Origin: an uncultured Mucispirillum sp.
Lineage (GTDB): Bacteria > Chrysiogenota > Deferribacteres > Deferribacterales > Mucispirillaceae
Direction: 5' to 3'
Length of the DNA stretch: 6,838 bases
NCBI GenBank assembly: GCA_945947845.1
Contig: CAMEZN010000094.1
Span: 1-6,838 of the forward strand
This document shows positions 5,740 to 6,838 of this stretch, piece by piece. The notes below the pieces were generated by a model. That model saw only the letters and a program-made list of their open reading frames with translations, did not search any database and was not told where the DNA came from. A program made the translations under genes and the position numbers. Position 1 is the stretch's first letter; each line of letters begins with the position of its first letter.

Positions 5740-5749
5740 TAATAATAAA

Positions 5750-6838
5750 ATGAAATTTAAGGTTGTATTATTATTGTTTATTGTTGGCATATTATCATAT
5801 GTTCTTTCTCCAAGTTTAAACTATCTTTTAAAAGTTTCAAATTTCTATTCTTTTAGAATTCAGCTTATGTATATAACAGGTTCTATGGGAATAATATTTA
5901 TGTCTGTTGCAGTGATTATTTCTGCCAGACTTTCATTTGTTAATAAAATATTTGGCGGGCTTGATAAAGCATACGATGTGCACAGAATAACAGCGGCTGT
6001 TGGTTTTTTTCTTGGAGTATTCCATCTGCTTCTGAAATTTGTAAATAACTTTCTTATTGAATTACAAGTTCTTCCAGCACCTGCAAAATCAGAAAACCCA
6101 TTAAAAGGTGTTATTTTAGATTTATATAATGCTTGTTATGCATATTTAGAACCTGCTTTTTATATTATGATAATAGTAGTTCTTTTTGCAATTATTAAAA
6201 CTATTCCTTATTACTATTTTAGAGTAACACATAAATTAATACCAGTATTATATTTATTTGTAGCATTTCATGCTTTTATGGCACCATTTAGGTCATCATG
6301 GCAGTTAACTATTGGTGGCAGTATTATGCACATTTTTATTATAGCAGGTGCGGTTTGTGCATTTATTTCTATTTTTAATCTGACAGGAATAATGAATAGA
6401 TATAAAGGAGCTGTTAAAAGTAAAAAATTATTTGGAGATAATATTATTCAGCTTGAAATTCAGCTGCATGATAAGGAGTTTAAGTTTAATAATGGACAGT
6501 TCGTATTTTTAAAATTTTCTTATACCATGGAAGCACACCCATTCAGTGTGGCAGGCTGGGACGAAAGTAATAAGGTATTAACATTTTATATTAAGCAGGC
6601 AGGTGATTTTACAAATCAATTATTTGATAAAATTTCAATAGATGATAAAGTTATAGTAGAAGGTCCATATGGTGAATTTACTTTCAAAGATACTGGAAAA
6701 CAGGTATGGATAGCTGGCGGTATAGGTATTACTCCATTTTTATCACAAATAAACAGTTTAAGCGGAAGTGAAGGTAATAATATAGAGTTAATATACAGCT
6801 ATGTTGGTAAATCACCATTTGAAGATATGCTTGTGCAG
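5750..6838 (+). CDS. Ferric reductase / NADPH oxidase-like flavocytochrome (3' end missing)
   Basis: The open frame runs 363 codons to the window edge without a stop. It looks like a membrane flavocytochrome that passes electrons from NAD(P)H through FAD to two haems and on to an acceptor such as ferric iron or oxygen. The N-terminal half (to about 215) has about six hydrophobic helices. Two spaced His pairs lie on separate helices: H78 and H92 (13 residues between) and H161 and H174 (12 between), as in the ferric-reductase-like transmembrane domain. The soluble half shows H-P-F-S-V-A-G (263-269) for FAD, E-G-P-Y-G-E-F (304-310), and I-A-G-G-I-G-I-T-P-F (321-330) for the nicotinamide nucleotide. 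The end of the NAD(P)-binding domain is beyond the window. The true acceptor is unknown. Its own strong promoter and less extreme AT content than the DUF262 genes suggest a resident host gene. Confidence 0.9.
   Translation, partial: MKFKVVLLLFIVGILSYVLSPSLNYLLKVSNFYSFRIQLMYITGSMGIIFMSVAVIISARLSFVNKIFGGLDKAYDVHRITAAVGFFLGVFHLLLKFVNNFLIELQVLPAPAKSENPLKGVILDLYNACYAYLEPAFYIMIIVVLFAIIKTIPYYYFRVTHKLIPVLYLFVAFHAFMAPFRSSWQLTIGGSIMHIFIIAGAVCAFISIFNLTGIMNRYKGAVKSKKLFGDNIIQLEIQLHDKEFKFNNGQFVFLKFSYTMEAHPFSVAGWDESNKVLTFYIKQAGDFTNQLFDKISIDDKVIVEGPYGEFTFKDTGKQVWIAGGIGITPFLSQINSLSGSEGNNIELIYSYVGKSPFEDMLVQ

Overview
The window appears to come from a low-GC bacterial chromosome. It runs from the end of a ribosomal-protein (spc-type) operon into an accessory block and then into a truncated membrane redox gene. 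The ribosomal proteins (L6 tail, L18, S5, L15) are bacterial in type. No marker here fixes the species. The AT-rich genome, the absence of rpmD between rpsE and rplO, and the general look of the r-proteins would suit a host such as a low-GC Deferribacterota (for example Mucispirillum), but that is a guess.

Layout, all on the + strand. Positions 1-918 hold the last codons of rplF, then rplR (GTG start) and rpsE (TTG start), tightly spaced, and end in a strong intrinsic terminator (919-950). A gap of about 200 bases of very AT-rich DNA follows. It holds no rpmD but has a conspicuous GC-richer hairpin (1072-1109) directly in front of the rplO ribosome binding site. rplO (1126-1605) has its own strong terminator (1614-1641). 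The genes that normally follow (secY, adk, map, infA) are not there, so the spc operon is split into at least two transcription units and cut short.

Positions 1837-5528 hold a three-gene accessory block: a two-helix membrane protein with a Cys-rich, zinc-ribbon-like C-terminal half; a DUF262 (GmrSD/ParB-like NTPase family) protein with no nuclease domain; and, one base further on, a full DUF262-DUF1524 protein with an HNH-like nuclease C-terminus. The DUF262/DUF1524 combination is that of the type IV restriction enzymes and anti-phage nucleases GmrSD, SspE and BrxU. The block is therefore best read as a putative defence cassette inserted beside a core operon. The pair may act as a complex in which one subunit supplies the nuclease. 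The membrane protein may be a third component or just a neighbour.

After an AT-rich gap with a small inverted repeat and a perfect-consensus sigma70-type promoter (TTGACA, 18 bp, TATAAT), an open gene runs off the right edge (5750-6838). It encodes a ferric-reductase/NADPH-oxidase-like flavocytochrome with two bis-His haem pairs, an FAD motif and a nucleotide-binding motif. It is probably host metabolism unrelated to the defence block.
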